This document shows positions 63,704 to 64,000 of a stretch of 64,000 bases of DNA, piece by piece. Position 1 is the stretch's first letter; every line of letters begins with the position of its first letter. Source of the DNA: Comamonas serinivorans (GTDB lineage: Bacteria; Pseudomonadota; Gammaproteobacteria; Burkholderiales; Burkholderiaceae_C); NCBI RefSeq assembly GCF_002158865.1, contig NZ_CP021455.1, positions 3,782,001 through 3,846,000 on the forward strand. Reading direction: 5' to 3'. Position numbers and translations under genes: made by a program. A model generated the notes under the pieces. The model saw nothing but the letters and a program-made list of their open reading frames with translations. It was not told the origin of the DNA and did no database searches.

Positions 63704-64000
63704 TCACCACAGCGCTCAGATCGTCGGTACTGGTAGCCAGGCGCACGCCGTGTGCGCGCATGGCCTGCAGGAAGTCGGCCTGCGCGGCCTCGAAGCCCGC
63801 CACCGGGCTCATGCAGTCGGTCAGCAGCACCAGCCGCTCGGGTCGGCCAGACGGCAAGTATTGCACCAGGTGTTCGCAGCTCGCGCGCACGCAGTGGCTG
63901 CCGGCCTCGCCCGCCACGATGAGGCAGTCGGCCGCATCCAGCTCGGCGAGCAGCCGCGTGTTGAGCGCCGTGGCCGGGTCGCCGGCATCGGGCACCTCGG
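63693..64000 (-). CDS. Cysteine hydrolase (isochorismatase/nicotinamidase-like), C-terminal part
   Basis: The frame is open at the window edge; only the last ~102 residues are seen. LIVAGEAGSHCVRASCEHL holds the catalytic Cys in the cysteine-hydrolase context, and VLLTDCMSPVAGFEAAQADF is typical of nicotinamidase-related proteins. Its place beside pncB and nadE supports nicotinamide deamidation to nicotinate, but the fragment does not exclude another cysteine hydrolase. Confidence 0.78.
   Translation of the reverse strand, partial: EVPDAGDPATALNTRLLAELDAADCLIVAGEAGSHCVRASCEHLVQYLPSGRPERLVLLTDCMSPVAGFEAAQADFLQAMRAHGVRLATSTDDLSAVVTSM

Overview
The window is GC-rich, densely packed bacterial chromosome, most likely from a betaproteobacterium of the Comamonadaceae (Burkholderiales). 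The evidence is the conserved mrcA / pilMNOPQ / aroK-aroB-dgt block, several orphan Bug (TctC-type) and TAXI solute-binding proteins, an IPTL-CTERM protein, an FMN riboswitch in front of a RibH2-type lumazine synthase, and overall codon use. This is an inference; no rRNA marker is present. I saw no tRNA, rRNA, CRISPR array or complete insertion sequence.

Layout. 1-5.2 kb: end of an acyl-CoA dehydrogenase-like gene, ssuE, the thioesterase yciA, aqpZ, then a translationally coupled histidine phosphatase / DSD1-type PLP enzyme pair. 5.4-7.0 kb: coupled methyltransferase and DUF1415 genes. 7.1-19.7 kb: dgt, aroB, aroK, an Ig-like lipoprotein inserted between aroK and pilQ, the type IV pilus operon pilMNOPQ, and divergent mrcA. 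19.8-27 kb: FMN riboswitch with ribH, an acyltransferase-3 protein, a META/DUF4377 protein, cutA, ppnP, a truncated IS630-like HTH gene, a nucleotidyltransferase-like gene that has lost a catalytic carboxylate, and an enoyl-CoA hydratase. 27-38 kb: one TAXI and two Bug binding proteins plus a Bug remnant, a YbhN-like membrane protein, a phosphatase, a creatininase and small exported proteins. 38-46.5 kb: an MDR dehydrogenase, a lower-GC HNH endonuclease gene, a nitronate monooxygenase broken by a short repeat insertion, an acyl-CoA synthetase, moaC, DUF3293 and prfC.

46.5-51.8 kb holds a compact gene set for lipid-linked sugar transfer: two paralogous GT-C type membrane glycosyltransferases, an EamA/SMR-type small transporter and a GT2 polyprenyl-phosphate sugar synthase. 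The first GT-C gene is strikingly AT-rich and looks acquired. 52-58 kb: an aldehyde dehydrogenase, a TenA-like protein, a frameshifted small gene, another Bug protein and an IPTL-CTERM exported protein. 58.3-64 kb: an NAD salvage neighbourhood (NadM-Nudix fusion, nadE, pncB and a partial cysteine hydrolase resembling nicotinamidase) interrupted by one SDR gene.

The most unusual signal is a family of at least 20 short dyad-symmetric elements, every one exactly 52 bp, laid out 7-10-5-8-5-10-7: outer GTAT/ATAC arms and inner CCGTT/AACGG arms at fixed positions, with filler that differs in every copy. They sit mostly next to gene 3' ends; three touch coding sequence and one lies in a divergent promoter region. 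I do not recognise the family.
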